DNA of 64,000 bases from Amblyomma americanum (GCF_052857255.1 NC_135498.1:117404281-117468280), one strand, 5' to 3'. Shown: positions 20,367 to 33,599, counted from the first letter of the stretch. Notes: a model not told the origin generated them from the letters alone. Numbers and translations are program-made.

Positions 20367-22339
20367 GTAGTCTCGTGGCAACAGTTCGCTTTCTATTTAT
20401 AATTTTCTTCTGCGTTAGCTGCGTCTCTGCTTCGCATTTATAAATCATGTGTCTTCAGCGGCAAAAATTTAGGCGTGTTTGCGAATGTTAGAAATTGTCG
20501 AGCAGCGAATCGAATATCCCCCAGTTCAATTGCTCGAACGCATAAAGTAGTGCATGTTCAAAACTATTAGAAACGAATAGAATGTGTACGCAACGTTTCT
20601 AACACTGTTTGAATAACTGGCACGAATTTCGAATAAGTGGCGCAGGAACTCTCTTCGACAGTTACAAAAACTGGGCCTATACCGACGCCACCCCGCATGC
20701 TGCCGCTGTCTGTCTACGCGGGATTGAGGGTTCATTGCCACGTCGCAGTCCAGCCGTGGGCTGGCATTTATAATGGTCATACATTGCATCTAATTCCGGC
20801 CTAGGCGGCAGGCTTCAGGCACGTTCTGCAAACTCTGCCTGGGTGCCAGATCGCAGGCCGCGGCTCATACGTTGCTGTCCTGCTTGTAACCTACTGACAT
20901 CTCGTCCTTATCTGTTTATTCGCCGTTATCACCAATAGCAAACGGTAACTTCCCTGTACATATAACATGACGGCCATAGAATTAATCCACTCAATTCGCG
21001 TTCGTTCCGCTAGCGGATGTCTTTTGAAAGCTACAGCCCCAGCTACATGAGTGAGAGCACCGTATCGCAGCGTCGCCGCTAACATTTTGTTCTTTCGCAA
21101 GATTATTCGTTTCGTAGGATTATTAGCAAAGGTAGCGGACGTTAATGAAATCATTCGATTCGGAGAAACCGTGACATCTCGATCGCATCGAGGGGAGACA
21201 ATTACATAAGGTTGCCTGTGCATGACGGCTAGGTCCTCCAATTCGACGCTACCATGACCACCGTCTCACAGTAGTGACTCAAATGCTTAGGGGAGGAAGT
21301 CGAGTCCCGGCCTTCTCCGTGTTCTGGGCGCTGCTAGCAAGTGCGGCATTTGTAGAGAGAGTGAAGCCACTTGCGGAAGTGGAGAGCATGTAGCGCAGGG
21401 CGGGGTATGTAGCGTTAGATGTATCATACGAATGGAAGGGGAGAGTGGAGATTATGAAAGCGAGGGGTAACAAGCTATTAAACATAGCTGCAAGAGCACT
21501 TTTCTTTCTTAGCGATAGCTACATTAGGGTAGCATTTCGAGACTTCAGCGTGGCGGCACCGTGGCGGTGGCGGCGCTGCCACGCGGTCACGTTGTGCGGA
21601 GCAGCTGTCGGCGGCGCGGCGCCGTGGCTGATGACGTGGTTCGTCACGTGGTTGGTCACGTGACAAAATTCCACTCCGCCAGCTGTAGCTGTCGCGTCAC
21701 TCCAGGTTTAACTACAGCTAAATCACCACCAATTTTTTTCCTAAGCCTTCGCTTGAAGTGCACACACCGTTCGAGCCGGATGACACCCTTCGTTAACATT
21801 AGAAGAATAGAACATCGCCGATTCTAATCGGATTATCCGGCCGCTACCTGATGAAAACGTTGGACTCAGTGGGAAGACGGGGCGTACGTTAGACTGCATG
21901 TGAAACATATCACACACACCGTCTCCGTAGATGGGCTGGGTAAGCTGGGTGCACAGCTGTGCAGGAAGTTTATTTTTAGCACCAAACGATAAATTCCTAG
22001 TATACACATTGAGTAGGAGAGAGCAGGTAAAACGGGACGTTTTTTTTTTTTTACTGATCGCCCCTAACCTTTAATTATTTATACGTATAAATTAGATATT
22101 TTGCTCTTACGACCTGCCGCATGTACACTGGAATTTCAATAAAGCGAGATTGGCCTGCAGAAAGCGGTGAAAAAATTTTTAGGTAGGTCTTGGTCGACGA
22201 CAAAGCAGGCGAAGAAGGTCGAAATTCTGCAAGCCACATTTTTCAGAATTGCTGCGCGACCGGCCGTGCTTACAGGAAAAGTTACGGCGGGCACATAAGG
22301 TTCTTACGTGCTGTGCGAAAGCGTCCTTCGACCCGAAGG
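20367..22339. other. no recognised gene; paired CACGTG sites
   Basis: CACGTG occurs twice 12 bases apart (21,645 and 21,657) beside a GC-rich stretch. That could be a regulatory site, but no transcript evidence exists. Otherwise nothing recognisable. Confidence 0.3.
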
Positions 22340-22420
22340 CCTCTACCCTAAAAGCCTTTGCCATAAAGGCATTTGAATTAAAGGTATTTACCGTAAAGGC
22401 ATTTTACCTAAAGACCTTCA
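22340..22420. repeat. 15-bp short tandem units
   Basis: About five diverged units of the type AAAGCCTTTGCCATA / AAGGCATTTGAATTA. Read on the plus strand they give K-x-F repeats (KAFAIKAFELKVF), which follows from the DNA repeat rather than from a known protein. Confidence 0.7.
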
Positions 22421-25400
22421 TCATCGCCATTGTTATTAATCAGCCTCATAATTATTTAGTAACGTGTCTTATCATTCCAAAACTGCCACCAGAAAGCCTC
22501 AGCACCCAATGTCGCCTCCTTTTTTTCTTTGACCCGACGTTGTAGTAAACACGGCGCGTCTATGCATCCGACGTTTCCATGTTGGCTCAAGTCCAAGTCA
22601 GCACCTGGCTGACGCGACACTTCACATGCTCGCGAGGCATGTCGGAATCCAAAACCTCGGCAGACGATATCGATAATATCGACGCGCGAAAAGTACTAAG
22701 CCGCCATTTTTGTGACGCCGATGACAATAGCGTGTTGCTGGCATAGTTTCATTTTCGCACTAGATTCTAATGCATACTTCATTTTTAGGTTGTTGTTTTT
22801 TTGTTCGGAAAAGCAGTGCACGTTACAAACGATTAAATACGGTGTTACTCATTCGTACACAATGTTTTGCGGTATTCTTTGGTGTAGCGGGTGAAAGCCG
22901 AGTTCAATGTTCCAGCTTTGAAGTAGATTTCCGTCGAAAGGTAGTGAGCTATAACCTCTTTCCTCGGCTGGCATATTTTCTTCATAGAAGAGGCACTTTC
23001 CGGGAGACCTTGTTGTCATTCCCGACTCTGTACTTTCTGTTTGCAGTTGTTTTTTTTTTTATTATAGCGCAGAACAGTTTCTGTCTGCGTCATTTAAGAG
23101 TCACGGGCTTTACTAAGCGAATGTAAGCAAACGCAGCTGTTAAGCGCATACTGCTGGAATTTTCAAGAAGCATTACAACAGTGTCAAGCTGCTTTGAAAA
23201 CTTATTAGGTTGCACTTTATGTAGTTGTTCGAAAAATATGGTGCACATGCAACCCTCACTAAAGCAAGAGCGTAATGACAAAACAGCACTTATTGTCGCC
23301 GTCACCCACGAGCGAATGGAATGGCCAGACATGTGGGCCCTGCTGTGCCTTCTCATAGCGCGGTGTCCTACCGACGAATACGGAGCATAGGAGTGAAAGG
23401 CCTCAATGAGGTTCATAATATTCACAGTCCTTGGGATTGTTAATGGGCAGTGCACTGACACGTACCAAACATGATCTACGCGTAGCAGCCCACGACGCTC
23501 AAAAAAGGCCCGCCGCCAATATCCCACCCGATAGCGGCGAGATAAACAGTGAAGACATCTCGATTGTTTATTCCTGATGAATAGCTGCGAGCCGCTGAGA
23601 CTTGGAACAGCACGAAATAGATTGGCTATTGTAGAGCTTGTAGCGGGAACAGTTCCTGATCTGTATACGTAGGCCGTTCATCCAGATACCTATATCACCT
23701 CTGCCAGATTGTCTTCCAGAGAGTCAAGGTGAGTTTTTTTTTTTTGCCGAACCGCTTGTTCCCTCTTTCTTGTTTGCTTTATTCCGGGTGAGCGCCAGAA
23801 TATCTGAGCAGTTTTTAGGTGAAGAAGCTGTGCAAAATTCCGCCGCTGCATCTGTTTAGACATTCATTGGAATTTGTTAATTCCAAGGGAAACAAAACCT
23901 GCGCGAGAGCTGCCGAGAGTCAGTTCGGGAGATGGATTAAGAATTTTCTCGCTGGCCAGTGCATGGGTGGCCTATTGAGGTTGAATGGAATACACACTGG
24001 TCCTACTGTGAGCTGCATGATGTTGGTGACATTCAGGGAGGAGATATTGGCCAAGGTGCGCTCATTACACGCCGTACACCCGCTTCAAACAAATTTAATA
24101 GCAGAGCTGATTATTGTCAAAGGCCTTGCATACTGTACAATTCTGGTAATAAGTACAGCTTTCTAGATGTACTCTCTCGGTGTGTTTCAGCCGGACTATG
24201 TGCCGAAATTTCACAACCGAACCTTCTGGATACTACTGGCGTAGAAAATTTCTCCAATCCGCTACTTTGGGATCTTCAGCCAAACGACTGGTGTAGAGGG
24301 CCAACGCGATTACTCGTTCTTTTTTCTTCTTTTTAATGCCCATAGAAACTACTCTCGGCTCCATCGCACCGCCCAACGGTACGACACATCGGCGTTACCA
24401 CGCTACCCCAATTCTTCACGTCGGAGAAAGCAAACGCGCGCGGCTGAGAGCACAATGAGACACATTGAAATCGGAATTTCAATAGCCGAGTCACCTCCAA
24501 AGTCCTGCTAGCTCAAAAAGCTTACCGAATATTCTCATCCCGAGTTATGAATTTGCTAAAAGTGACTCACCCAGTGAAACCCCTGTGAAAGACACTCGCG
24601 TAGTTAAACGCTCGCCTAGGCGAAGAATGAGGCCGCAAAGGTGTGATTTGCATATTGGCCGCTGGTTTCATTTACCAAGTCAGCATGTTGCAAAACAAAA
24701 ATGACCCTGTACACATCGCGGTCGACACGGCTCGCACAGCAGCAGGCGCGCAGCGTCGCGAGCAAGACTTGGCGCGAACGCAGAGGGCGCCAATGGGGCC
24801 GCAGGCACCGAGAAAGAAGAAAGTCATGGGAAGCGAACGAGAATGATGGATTGCGCGTCTTCCGCGGTGTTACACCGCGGCCGGTGTAAGCGGGCCATCG
24901 ATGAAGCTGTCCGCACCGGAGCCGATCCGGCTTGGCTTGTTCGACAGAGGTTCCGCCGTTGACCGCGGCGCCAAGATCGATGCTGGAGTGGGTGGAAACA
25001 AGAACAGGCCAGCGGACAGAGAGCAGCAGCCAGTTCTCCTGGAGGCGGCCACACGGCGCAGAAAACGGAGGAGCATCCTTCGCGGTGCTTCGTCTTCGTC
25101 GCGAGCGCATCGGTCAGGAGGCGAGGCGTGCTCCAATGGGTGCCATCGGTTCTGGACGGCGTGTAGCTCAGGTGCAGCCAGCGATGGGCGCTGGTGGGCG
25201 ACTAGGAATACTTATCCGTCATTGTTGAGCCAGGCAGCCTGCGAATGCGGGCAACCCAATCGCGCGCCCTCATTGAGACAGATGTCGGGCCAGAGACTCG
25301 AGTGCGCACGCGAGGAGCCGAAGCCGAGCAGGTGACATTAGCATTGGAGGCTGGCCACTTCCGTGTCCTAGCGAGCACCAGTATTTGTTTGTTTCTTCCT

Positions 25401-25500
25401 TTGTTTGATTTCTTGCTCTTTTGTTTCTTTGTTTGTTTGTGTGTTTAAGTGTGTGTGCGTGCAATATGAGGTGTGTCACGCCATTTTTTTTTCCTTCCAG
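22421..25500. other. no recognised gene
   Basis: Open frames around 24.6-25.3 kb on both strands reflect a GC-rich stretch. They have no domain, paralog or paired splice sites. T-runs and a T/G-rich tract lie near 25,380-25,460. Confidence 0.3.
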
Positions 25501-27850
25501 GTGGAGTCAATTATTTCCGCGCCCTCTACCACCTGATATTAAAATTTTGGGATCTGAGAAATTGGCATCTTCTGTGAGGGATTAACAATGTAATGGACTA
25601 CAAAACATTGTTTTTGACTGCTGAGTTTTATTCCAGAATAAACGAATGGTCAAAGGACCACAGTGATTAGCTATGCAGGCGTACAAGCAATAGTGGAGGA
25701 AGTGCGCACTGATGATTGAGTTCATGACGTCAGCGACAAGATGCGAGCGAGATAAGACGCAGCAAACAATCAGGGCTAGGGTGAACGACCGCTCACCATA
25801 GCCGTCTTAGCCGTAGTAGACTGTAGCCGTCTGCAGTCAGCAGGCGTGGCCGGTGTGACATTGGTTTCAGCGCCCGTGTTGACTAGAAACAGGTTTTAGT
25901 AGTATTGTTGGGCATGATGAAGAGCGAAGGCGCCAGCGGTAAAGCTGAAGCAATCGCAGCATTCACTTTTCGGCCCAATCGTTTTCTACCCTAGACATGA
26001 AAGCAATCAAGCTGCGATAACATCACACAGCAAGAGACTACGTTGCTAAGTCAGTCAGTATGTCACCGAGGAATGAACATCGCAACTACGACTGGACGGG
26101 ACCAAGAAGATTACAGCGCTCTATATTTCACCTTCTTGCTTTTCTCCAGTCCCTGGTTTGATGTTACAGTCCCTGGTTTGATGTTAATTAACTGACACCA
26201 GCAAACTGCTGACGTGGATGTTCGCCATCTGCTGTGGATCTGTCCCGGAACGAGGGCTTCAAGAAGAATACGACTATGGGAAGTTGCTCTAAAGGCTACC
26301 AGGGAGAGACTTCACTCTGTGGCTCATTAACAACTGCTCTAACAGCCAGAGCCCGCATAGGTAATGGGATGAAAATAGCCTCGATGACGTTCTATCTTAT
26401 TCTCTCTGCCCCACGTTATGCCGCATGACAAGTCCTCGAAAAAAAAGATCCTTGGTCTGCTGTACCGGTTCCGAAGGCAGCGATGGTCACGTGAAGTGCT
26501 GCTGTGGGAAAATCGTGCAGTTACGCGAAAGTACGTCGGTAGATCGTCGGCTGCCGCAAAGCATACATGTCATCCGTGATCGTGTTGGTAAAATGAGCTA
26601 GAAGCAAAGGTTTCTTTCACCACCATCAACAAGGACTACGGCGGCATTGGATAGAAGAAAAAGGAATGTCGCTCAAAAAAGAAGGGACATCGGAGGTGGA
26701 TGTCTTGTGCCCAAGAAGGGCACCGCACATGGAGCAATAAATGTGACGGAGTTCCACTGAAGACGCTTCTGGTAGGCCGCTGATGTTGAACGGGAACAGG
26801 ACTGCTCTGCGACAAGGATGACAATATGGTACCGAGAGTGCGTGAGGACTGCGTGAAGGGACCGCTGACGTGTAAGCGTGGGCGGAGGTGCCGGCGAGGT
26901 GCAATTTGGCACCCGTGGCCTCCCAGGCCACATAGGCGTGGTTGACAATAAACACTGAAGGCAATGCGGCGAGGTAGACGAGAATTCGTACTGTAACGAA
27001 TGGCAGCACGGGCTAGTTGGTTTTGCTTAAACCAATAGGACACAGAAGAGTTCTGCGCTAGCTACCAATGCTTTGATGAACAAGATACAAACTACGTAAG
27101 CGTACTACCCATGCACATCAAAAGAAAAGAGGTGAGGGTAGCGTGCAATGCCCCCAAAACGAGCCTTTTCGGTCGAGCTCTACGCGTCTTTTAGAAAAAG
27201 AAGCCAAGTTCCAACACATACAGGCGTGCGCAGAAGTGAACGGTAGTGAACGGTAATTTACCTGCATGCCAGCGCTATCTGACGGAGTGCGCATCCTGTC
27301 AACGTATGCTGGCCTGCTGGCCCGCACATTTCCGTAAGGCGCGGCATATTCCACAGGAGAACTGTAACTGCCCCTTTCACATGGTTCCTTCTTTTTTGCA
27401 GACACCTGGTTACGTCACTGTGCTCCTTTCTATCAGGATCACGAACATGGTAATGCCCAGCGACTATACAGCTTCTCAGGAAAATCCTTCAGCTTGCTTC
27501 ACCTCAGGCAAATGCTGAAGGTACCTCCTATTCCCTTCCGTTTTCTATAATCGCGTTTAAACTTAACTGCACCGTCTAAAATAGTGTTCCGAAAGCCCTC
27601 ACAAAATTTCGTCGCCATTTATATTCGACAGACTCATATTTTTCTACATAAACAAAAAGCCGTGCCGTTTCCGTGTGACAGACATTAACGATCACACACT
27701 CTAAACACGCCTATATGGGAGTAAAAAGGGGAGTAAGTTGTCCTCATTTCCTTTCTATAAAAGGGAACGCGCTGTTGGACAGCTTACTCCCTTTCTACTC
27801 CCTTCTGTTCCGAGTGCAGCTTAGATGCCAGCCCTCGTGCTTCCAAATGA
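25501..27850. other. no recognised gene; one 20-bp duplication
   Basis: CAGTCCCTGGTTTGATGTTA occurs twice in tandem at 26,147-26,166 and 26,167-26,186. Minus-strand frames around 26.63-27.04 kb have no recognisable domain. Confidence 0.35.
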
Positions 27851-28706
27851 AAATAATAATAATAAATGATTGGTTTTTGGAGAAAGGAAATGGCGCAGTA
27901 TCTGTCTCATATATCTTTGGACACCTGAACCGCGCCGTAAGGGAAGGTATAAAGGAGGGAGTGAAAGAAGAAAGGAAGAATAGGTGCCGTAGTGGAGGGC
28001 TCCGGAATAATTTCGACCACCTGGGGATCTTTAACGTGCACTGACATCGCACAGCACACGGGCGCCTTAGCGTTTTTCCTCCATAAAAGAGAGTTTTAGT
28101 TTCACGTACGTAGAGGGTTCACGTACGCAACCGTGAGAAGTCTACGTTTGAATCCCTTATAGTTACACGTACGCGAAACACGCCGCGCGTTACGCCTAGC
28201 GCCATCCACTAAGAAACACAGACACTGGTTGCAGCCAAAATCATCCAAGACAAGTCATTAAGCGAAGTCATTCATAGCGAGACCGTTGCTATGACGACGA
28301 CCAACGCTACTTCGTCAGGCTTAGCAGCTGAAAAATCGCCCTTCTGTTTGAAAAACAAAAGCTATTTGTCTCTTGAAACCTTATGCGAGGGTAAGAATGG
28401 GCAAATCGAAGGCGAATACAGCAGTTTAGAACATCATATCGCCTCGAGGGATCAGCGACGAAGCTGTTATCGCCGTGAAGCGGCGGGCAGGGTGCCGCCA
28501 TGTTTGTCAACGCTACGTACGCAAGCAACGCAAAGACCGCAACGTAAAAATCCGAATCTCACGTACGTACGTGAGACTCGTGCATACCCTTTGCGTTCTG
28601 CGCATGCGCACTGGTCACCCGTAAGAGCTCTACGTACGTGAAGCTTCTACGTACGTGAAACTAAAACTCTCTAAAAACGCAGCCGCCGCGGTCGGGTTCG
28701 AACCCG
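27851..28706 (-). mobile_element. Ruka-like SINE split by a DNA transposon
   Basis: Tail and body run from 27,851 to 28,088. The sequence resumes at 28,672-28,706 with the head-proximal part (GCAGCCGCCGCGGTCGGGTT on the plus strand). The rest of the tRNA head is missing, because another SINE fragment begins at 28,709. Confidence 0.9.
28089..28671. mobile_element. 583-bp non-autonomous DNA transposon (MITE)
   Basis: Perfect 25-bp terminal inverted repeats (28,089-28,113 and 28,647-28,671), beginning GAGAGTTTTAGTTTCACGTA. The flanks carry a TAAAA duplication (28,084-28,088 and 28,672-28,676). Removing the insert and one TAAAA restores the exact SINE junction seen in intact copies. CACGTACG-type motifs recur inside. 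No transposase frame. The superfamily is unassigned: a 5-bp TAAAA duplication does not point to one I can name. Confidence 0.9.
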
Positions 28707-28708
28707 GG

Positions 28709-28895
28709 AAAAATTCGCTTTTGAGGGAAGGAAATGACGCAGTAACTGTCTCACATACCTCGGTGGACACAGAACCGCGCCGTAAGGGAAGAGAGGAAGG
28801 TGTAGTGAAGGAAGGAAGAGAGAATGAGGTGCCGTAGTGGAGGGCTCCTAGAGTCTTTTGAAGACATTCAGGTGCTTTACCTTGGACATCGCACT
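28709..28895 (-). mobile_element. Ruka-like SINE, diverged fragment
   Basis: Body blocks GAGGGAAGGAAATGACGCAG, ACCGCGCCGTAAGGGAAG and GGTGCCGTAGTGGAGGGCTC (plus strand) are present. The head is missing. Confidence 0.8.
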
Positions 28896-29004
28896 CGGCC
28901 ATGTTTTTGTGAGGCTAGGTCGGCGCAGTACAAAAAGGATTGCAGAGCACTTAGAGGTCGCTGTTCTGCTGTAAACGTAATCTAGCTTTCAATCTAGCTT
29001 TCGA

Positions 29005-30205
29005 TCGATCCCTTGCTGCGTCGGCTACCATCCTCGCCCTGCGACTGCACAGCCAGCAACACGCAACCCTCCTGGGCTCCTCCACCACGGCGGAGTTGAT
29101 GGGGATCGGCTCGGGCTGGACCTGCTGCTCACCCTCGGCCCTCCGCAGCCCAGGAGTGCTCTGCTGTGCGACTCCCGCGCCGCCCTCAGCCGCCTGCAAT
29201 CTAACGGCCGCGGTACCCCACTAGTGCGCGAAATTCGCTCGCGCATCGAGCGCCTAGCGCAGAGAGGATGTGCCGTGCGTGCACAGTGGGTGCCCGGTCA
29301 CTGCGGCATCGCAGGCAACGAAGAAGCTGACGACCACACGACCGCTGCACACCAACTGCCTGCCAGCGATCTGCCCCTTGCGCTGGAGGACGTGCGTGCG
29401 GCCATCCAGGACCATCTCCGAGAGCAGCACCCCGACTCACGCATCGCGGGAGGTGAGCGCATCGACAGTGTCACCGGCTGTCGCGCACTTACACGGTCAC
29501 AACGTGCAATGATCCTCCGCGCGCGCATTGGCTGCGTGTGGCCCGGGGAATGACGGGTGCGTCGCGGAATCGCGACGAGTGATGTGTGTGACGGATGCGG
29601 TGCAGTGGAAACACTAGAACACCTGCTTCTTCACTGTTCCGCGTTCGTCGATGCTCGTCACGATATGCTCACGTCCTATAGGGCGCAGGGCATACTACCA
29701 GACTCCATCAAGACGCTATTGTGGCCGCAGGGCAGTGCGCTCACGCGTGAGCGAACTTTGGTGAGCCCCTGTGCATTCCTCAAACATGCGGGCTTGACGT
29801 CCCGTCTGTTCTCCGTCAGGTGGTTACACGCAGTGACCGCACGCTCCGCGAGTTCTACCTTGAACGTTTAATAACTGGACGCCCCACTCCAGTTGTAGTC
29901 AACACAGTGCTGTGCGCCTGTGTTTTAATTCCTCTAGAATGAACTAATCACGCGCACAATCTGGACACTTTTCTTATTGTGTAAATAGTTTGTGTATATT
30001 CCCTCTCACTCTATCCTCTCTTCCGGTCCCCTCACCACTTTCATTTCATTTCTTCATTCTGCCTGCTATCCTTTATTTCCGTTACCCCAGCTCAAGTGCT
30101 TCAGTATCGATGGCAGATACCTGGGCTAGCAAAAATCTTTTCCTTCCTTTTTACTATTATTTTAATTATAAAAAACACTACCACCACCACCACCATCAGA
30201 CCGTA
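29005..30205 (+). mobile_element. LINE-2: 5'-truncated LINE with RNase H end
   Basis: Contains most of an RNase H domain, a C-terminal zinc motif, a 3' UTR of about 320 bases and a tail of CCA/ACC repeats (30,178-30,200). It is a sister copy of LINE-9 at 60.1-61.45 kb, clearly similar along the whole length. No target-site duplication was identified. Confidence 0.85.
29020..29871 (+). pseudogene. LINE RNase H and zinc C-terminus, broken
   Basis: C-terminal part of a LINE ORF2 polyprotein. The RNase H region reads STTAELMG and LCDSRAALSRLQ, then QWVPGHCGIAGNEEADD, with conserved E, D and the H/D pair visible. It would remove element RNA from the RNA-DNA hybrid. Downstream is CDGCGAVETLEHLLLHC, a C-x2-C/H-x4-C zinc motif. 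A TGA at about 29,551 replaces the CGA found in LINE-9, a likely CpG decay. A frameshift lies near 29,110, where the frame leaves LGLDLL. Confidence 0.85.
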
Positions 30206-31404
30206 GCGCCGTCGTTCAAAGACACGCGCAATGCCTCAGACACGCAGTACATATCCGTCCTCGTTCATGTAACAATGAAACGACGTCCTTCCATTCTCCG
30301 AACAACGCCAGCGCAATGGCCGAGCACGCGTACACGAAACACCTGGCCGCAATGATTTCCCTGCTATTCCAGCTTCTTTCTTTCCTTTTTCTTTCTTTCC
30401 GGTAGCGAGCGTTTGTTTTCCCCCCTCGAGCCTATTGCGCAATAGGCGACGTCCGCTTTGTGCACACCCAAGGGCGCTCGTTGTTTCGTGCTCGTAAATA
30501 GCATAAGCCACGTTTGCGCAAACCACGGCGGTGCCCAAAGCGGCGAATGTTGTGCGCTCACGCGCCTTCGGAGTCGGTATCGCTCGCCTCCGCCGGCGCC
30601 CGGTGATAGATGAGTGGCACCAAAGCACACGCACAACGAGGGGACCTTGACCGCGCTTCGGCCTCGCAGACTCGGCGGCGCCCGCAGCAGCGGCGCTTTA
30701 GCGCAGTTCTGGTATAGTGAGCCGCAGTGCGGTCAGTGTCGTATTCAGTGCAGCGCTGCGCGACGACCTAGTCATTCGCGAAGCCATGGGCAGCCCTGTC
30801 ATGAACTGCACCCAAACGCCAAAAACACCCCGCAAAAAGTTTAAATTGGGATCTTCGGGCGGTATTAGTTATTTGAGTCCGTAATCGGGTAGGGTAGAAA
30901 TCTGATTATTCAGCGAAAACATAAAATTCGAGTTTTTCGGGTTTTTTTTTTTTTCAAACAAAAATTCATTTCCATTAACACACAATTTTGCGGAGTACAT
31001 AAAAATTCTCTACATTTTGCTTGTTACTTTCTTTTTTCTCTAGAAAGGGCTGCTTACGCAAGAAACTTTTCATCACATCAGATATTTTTTCTTAACTTAT
31101 TACAAATATTCCGTCGCGCACGTTACGGCCATGTGTGCAGCACTTCAGCTTCTATGCTAGACTTGTCTGCGTATGCCCACTGCGATAACATTCGACTTCA
31201 TAGCGGCCATTTAAATCGTTAAACAGCCTTCGAACAGTTGGTCTTTAGCGTCGGCAGCTCCTGATGTAATGATGCCAACGAAAGGTCCTGTCGCTACCAC
31301 GGTTCTGGTCTCTCGCTTCTGAAACGCACTTTCCGAAATTATCCACCGACTCAGCTACGGCGTGGATAAGAAGCGCTGAAGGAACTGTAAAATCCCAATA
31401 TTTA
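30206..31404. other. no recognised gene
   Basis: GC-rich at 30.4-30.8 kb, AT-rich after 30.9 kb. Nothing recognisable. Confidence 0.3.
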
Positions 31405-31722
31405 CCCGCCGCGGTGGCTCAGTGGTTAGGGCGCTCGGCTACTGATCCGGAGTTCCCGGGTTCGAACCCGACCGCGGCGGCTGCGTTTTTATGGAGGAAA
31501 AACGCTAAGGCGCCCGTGTGCTGTGCGATGTCAGTGCACGTTAAAGATCCCCAGGCGGTCGCAATTATTCCGGAGCCCTCCACTACGGCACCTCTTCTTC
31601 CTTTCTTCTTTCACTCCCTGCTTTATCCCTTCCCTTACGGCGTGGTTCAGGTGTCCAACGATATATGAGACAGATACTGCGCCATTTCCTTTCCCCAAAA
31701 ACCAATTAATATTATTATTATT
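31405..31722 (+). mobile_element. Ruka-like SINE, full length
   Basis: A reference-quality copy: head CCGCGGTGGCTCAGTGGTTA, B box GGGTTCGAACCCG, full body and ATT-repeat tail. The polymerase III boxes look intact. No certain target-site duplication. Confidence 0.95.
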
Positions 31723-32169
31723 AACCGAAAACATGGCTACGGAATGAGTTCGAATCTTCCACTTTTTTCGGAGCTGTGCCTTCTTCTTCGTGCAGTGGCA
31801 AACCACACCTTTTTTAAAGGACATTTTAACGTGCGTAAAGCGGGTAAACTCGTGTTTTACCCGATGAAAGGCTCTATGCGTAATGTTTACTACCTCATAT
31901 TAAATGTGTTGTGTATAATCCGTCTGCCCAGGACAAAGAAACGTCTTCACTTACATGGTTACCCTGACAGGGAGCATCAACCATGGAACTGTCCATACGT
32001 ATAGCCACTCAAGAGTCAACCGGCAGTCTTCCATGGCATCCAATCTCATTGCGAAGCTGCAGACAGTGTAGACAGTACCTCCTCCTGGGTCAGCACAACT
32101 ATTCTTCTGGCAAACTGCGTGACAGTGTCCATGATGTGTTACATGGTGTGGAGAAGGCTAAGTGCGCGC
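31723..32169. other. no recognised gene
   Basis: Nothing recognisable. Confidence 0.3.
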
Positions 32170-32302
32170 TAAAACTGCTGAATAAATCACCGTTTCTTTT
32201 CCCTTCAATTTATTTCCGACGTAAGCTCGTCAAACTTCCACTTTTTCTTCGAGCCATGATCTTCCTGTTGTTCGTTTTGTTTTGCGTAACAAATAAAAAC
32301 AC

Positions 32303-32380
<78 letters not shown>
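32303..32380. repeat. (ATTG)n microsatellite, about 19 units
   Basis: A pure four-base repeat for 78 bases. It follows AATAAAAACAC directly, so it may be the 3' tail of a LINE ending here (plus strand), though no coding remnant was identified upstream. Confidence 0.95.
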
Positions 32381-32974
32381 CTCCCTCCCCCGAAACTTCC
32401 AGCCTACCCATCAGCCGAAAACTTTGACAGGTGCAGTGAACCAGCCCTTACAGTACGCAGCCCCCCCCCCCCCCCCCGGACAGCTGTTTCATTGTCTCCC
32501 TCACAATCTATATACATTTCGAAGTTCCCCACTAACCAGGCCACGAAGTAGGCGTCGACAAGCACACCGTACGAGATTAACGCACAATGGACACTCCTCG
32601 CGTTTTGCAGCACAAGCCGTTATTTTTGAGTAACGCGGTGACCAGCTTAAGAGTATAGACCCCTAAATTTTGGGTGCGTGTTTTGTTGTTTGTAATGATT
32701 CATGAGGCATTATTAAACATGGATTGCCACCTGGTATTCTCCTACGACCGCTAAATAATTTATAATCGCATTTCTTTCTCGTGCTGTTTCGGTTTCGGTT
32801 TCAACAGCCGAATTAGCATCGTGGCGTCAACTTGCACTTTCAGGTGACGTGAGAGATCAAAAAGGTTCGTATAAGCGCTGATTCCACATTCGTTGTCTTT
32901 TCCGCTCTTGAGGAAGACTGCTTTCAGCACTTCCGTTAATTAAAACGATGAAGCAGCGATTATATGGAAGTTTT
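32381..32974. other. no recognised gene
   Basis: A run of about 17 C lies at 32,461-32,477. Nothing else. Confidence 0.3.
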
Positions 32975-33122
32975 TTTCATGTTTGGTGGGCGGATGAGAT
33001 TAGGAGGTTTGCAGGCAAGGTTAGGTGGGCGCAGCTGGCAAATGACCGGGTTAATTGGAGAGACATGGGAGGGGCTTTTTCCCTGCAATGGGTGTAATCA
33101 GGCTGATGATGATGATGATTAT
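32975..33122 (+). mobile_element. RTE-like LINE, 3' end
   Basis: The translation WADEIRRFAGKVRWAQLAND, VNWRDMGGAF matches the usual C-terminus of RTE-type polyproteins. The sequence ends in the GAT-repeat tail CTGATGATGATGATGAT. A related end lies at 43,250-43,375. Confidence 0.65.
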
Positions 33123-33599
33123 ATATCTTTTAATGCGAACGTTCTGAACGGCGCGGCACTGGCGACTCACAAAAGTTTAGCACGGGAAGTATAACCAGAG
33201 AAAACTACATCCCCGGCCGCTCGTATGGGACCGTCGGGGTGAATCATCTTCTGCGCGTGATGAAGTTCGATGTGAGACTCTGTTAAATGGCTACCAATCT
33301 TTCCTCACCACACATCAGCCACGACTGCAGCTCGGAGAAGAGCTGCGCGCAACTGCTGACACGAAACTGTCGCGTATGCGTACAAAAGCGGCACTCGCCA
33401 ACCAAACCCGTGGGGGGAGTGCGGAATGACTCCTGCTGGAGGCGTGTTCACGGACCAACGCGGTCAGGGTCGCCTCGAAGTGGGGTGGGGGGGTGAGGGG
33501 GGAGGCAGAAAAGAAAACCCTGCTCGCACTCCATCTGTCCCTGTAGTAATCGGTAACGGTAAACAAAAATTAGTGATCCACGTGTTCTCCACGTCAACC
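33123..33599. other. no recognised gene
   Basis: Nothing recognisable. Confidence 0.3.

Noticed and set aside
21631..21664. Promoter with two CACGTG sites
   Set aside because: Short palindromes are common, and there is no exon or start signal next to them.
22249..22545. Repeat protein with KAF units
   Set aside because: The pattern follows from a short decaying 15-bp DNA repeat; no homology or splice support.
24616..25335. Host gene on either strand
   Set aside because: Overlapping long frames on both strands in GC-rich DNA, with no domain, splice support or paralog.
31405..31490. tRNA gene
   Set aside because: A and B boxes are present, but the sequence lacks a full cloverleaf and continues into the SINE body. 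It is a SINE head, as at 54,211 and 56,253.
32303..32380. CRISPR array
   Set aside because: A simple four-base repeat without spacers. No CRISPR array exists in the window.
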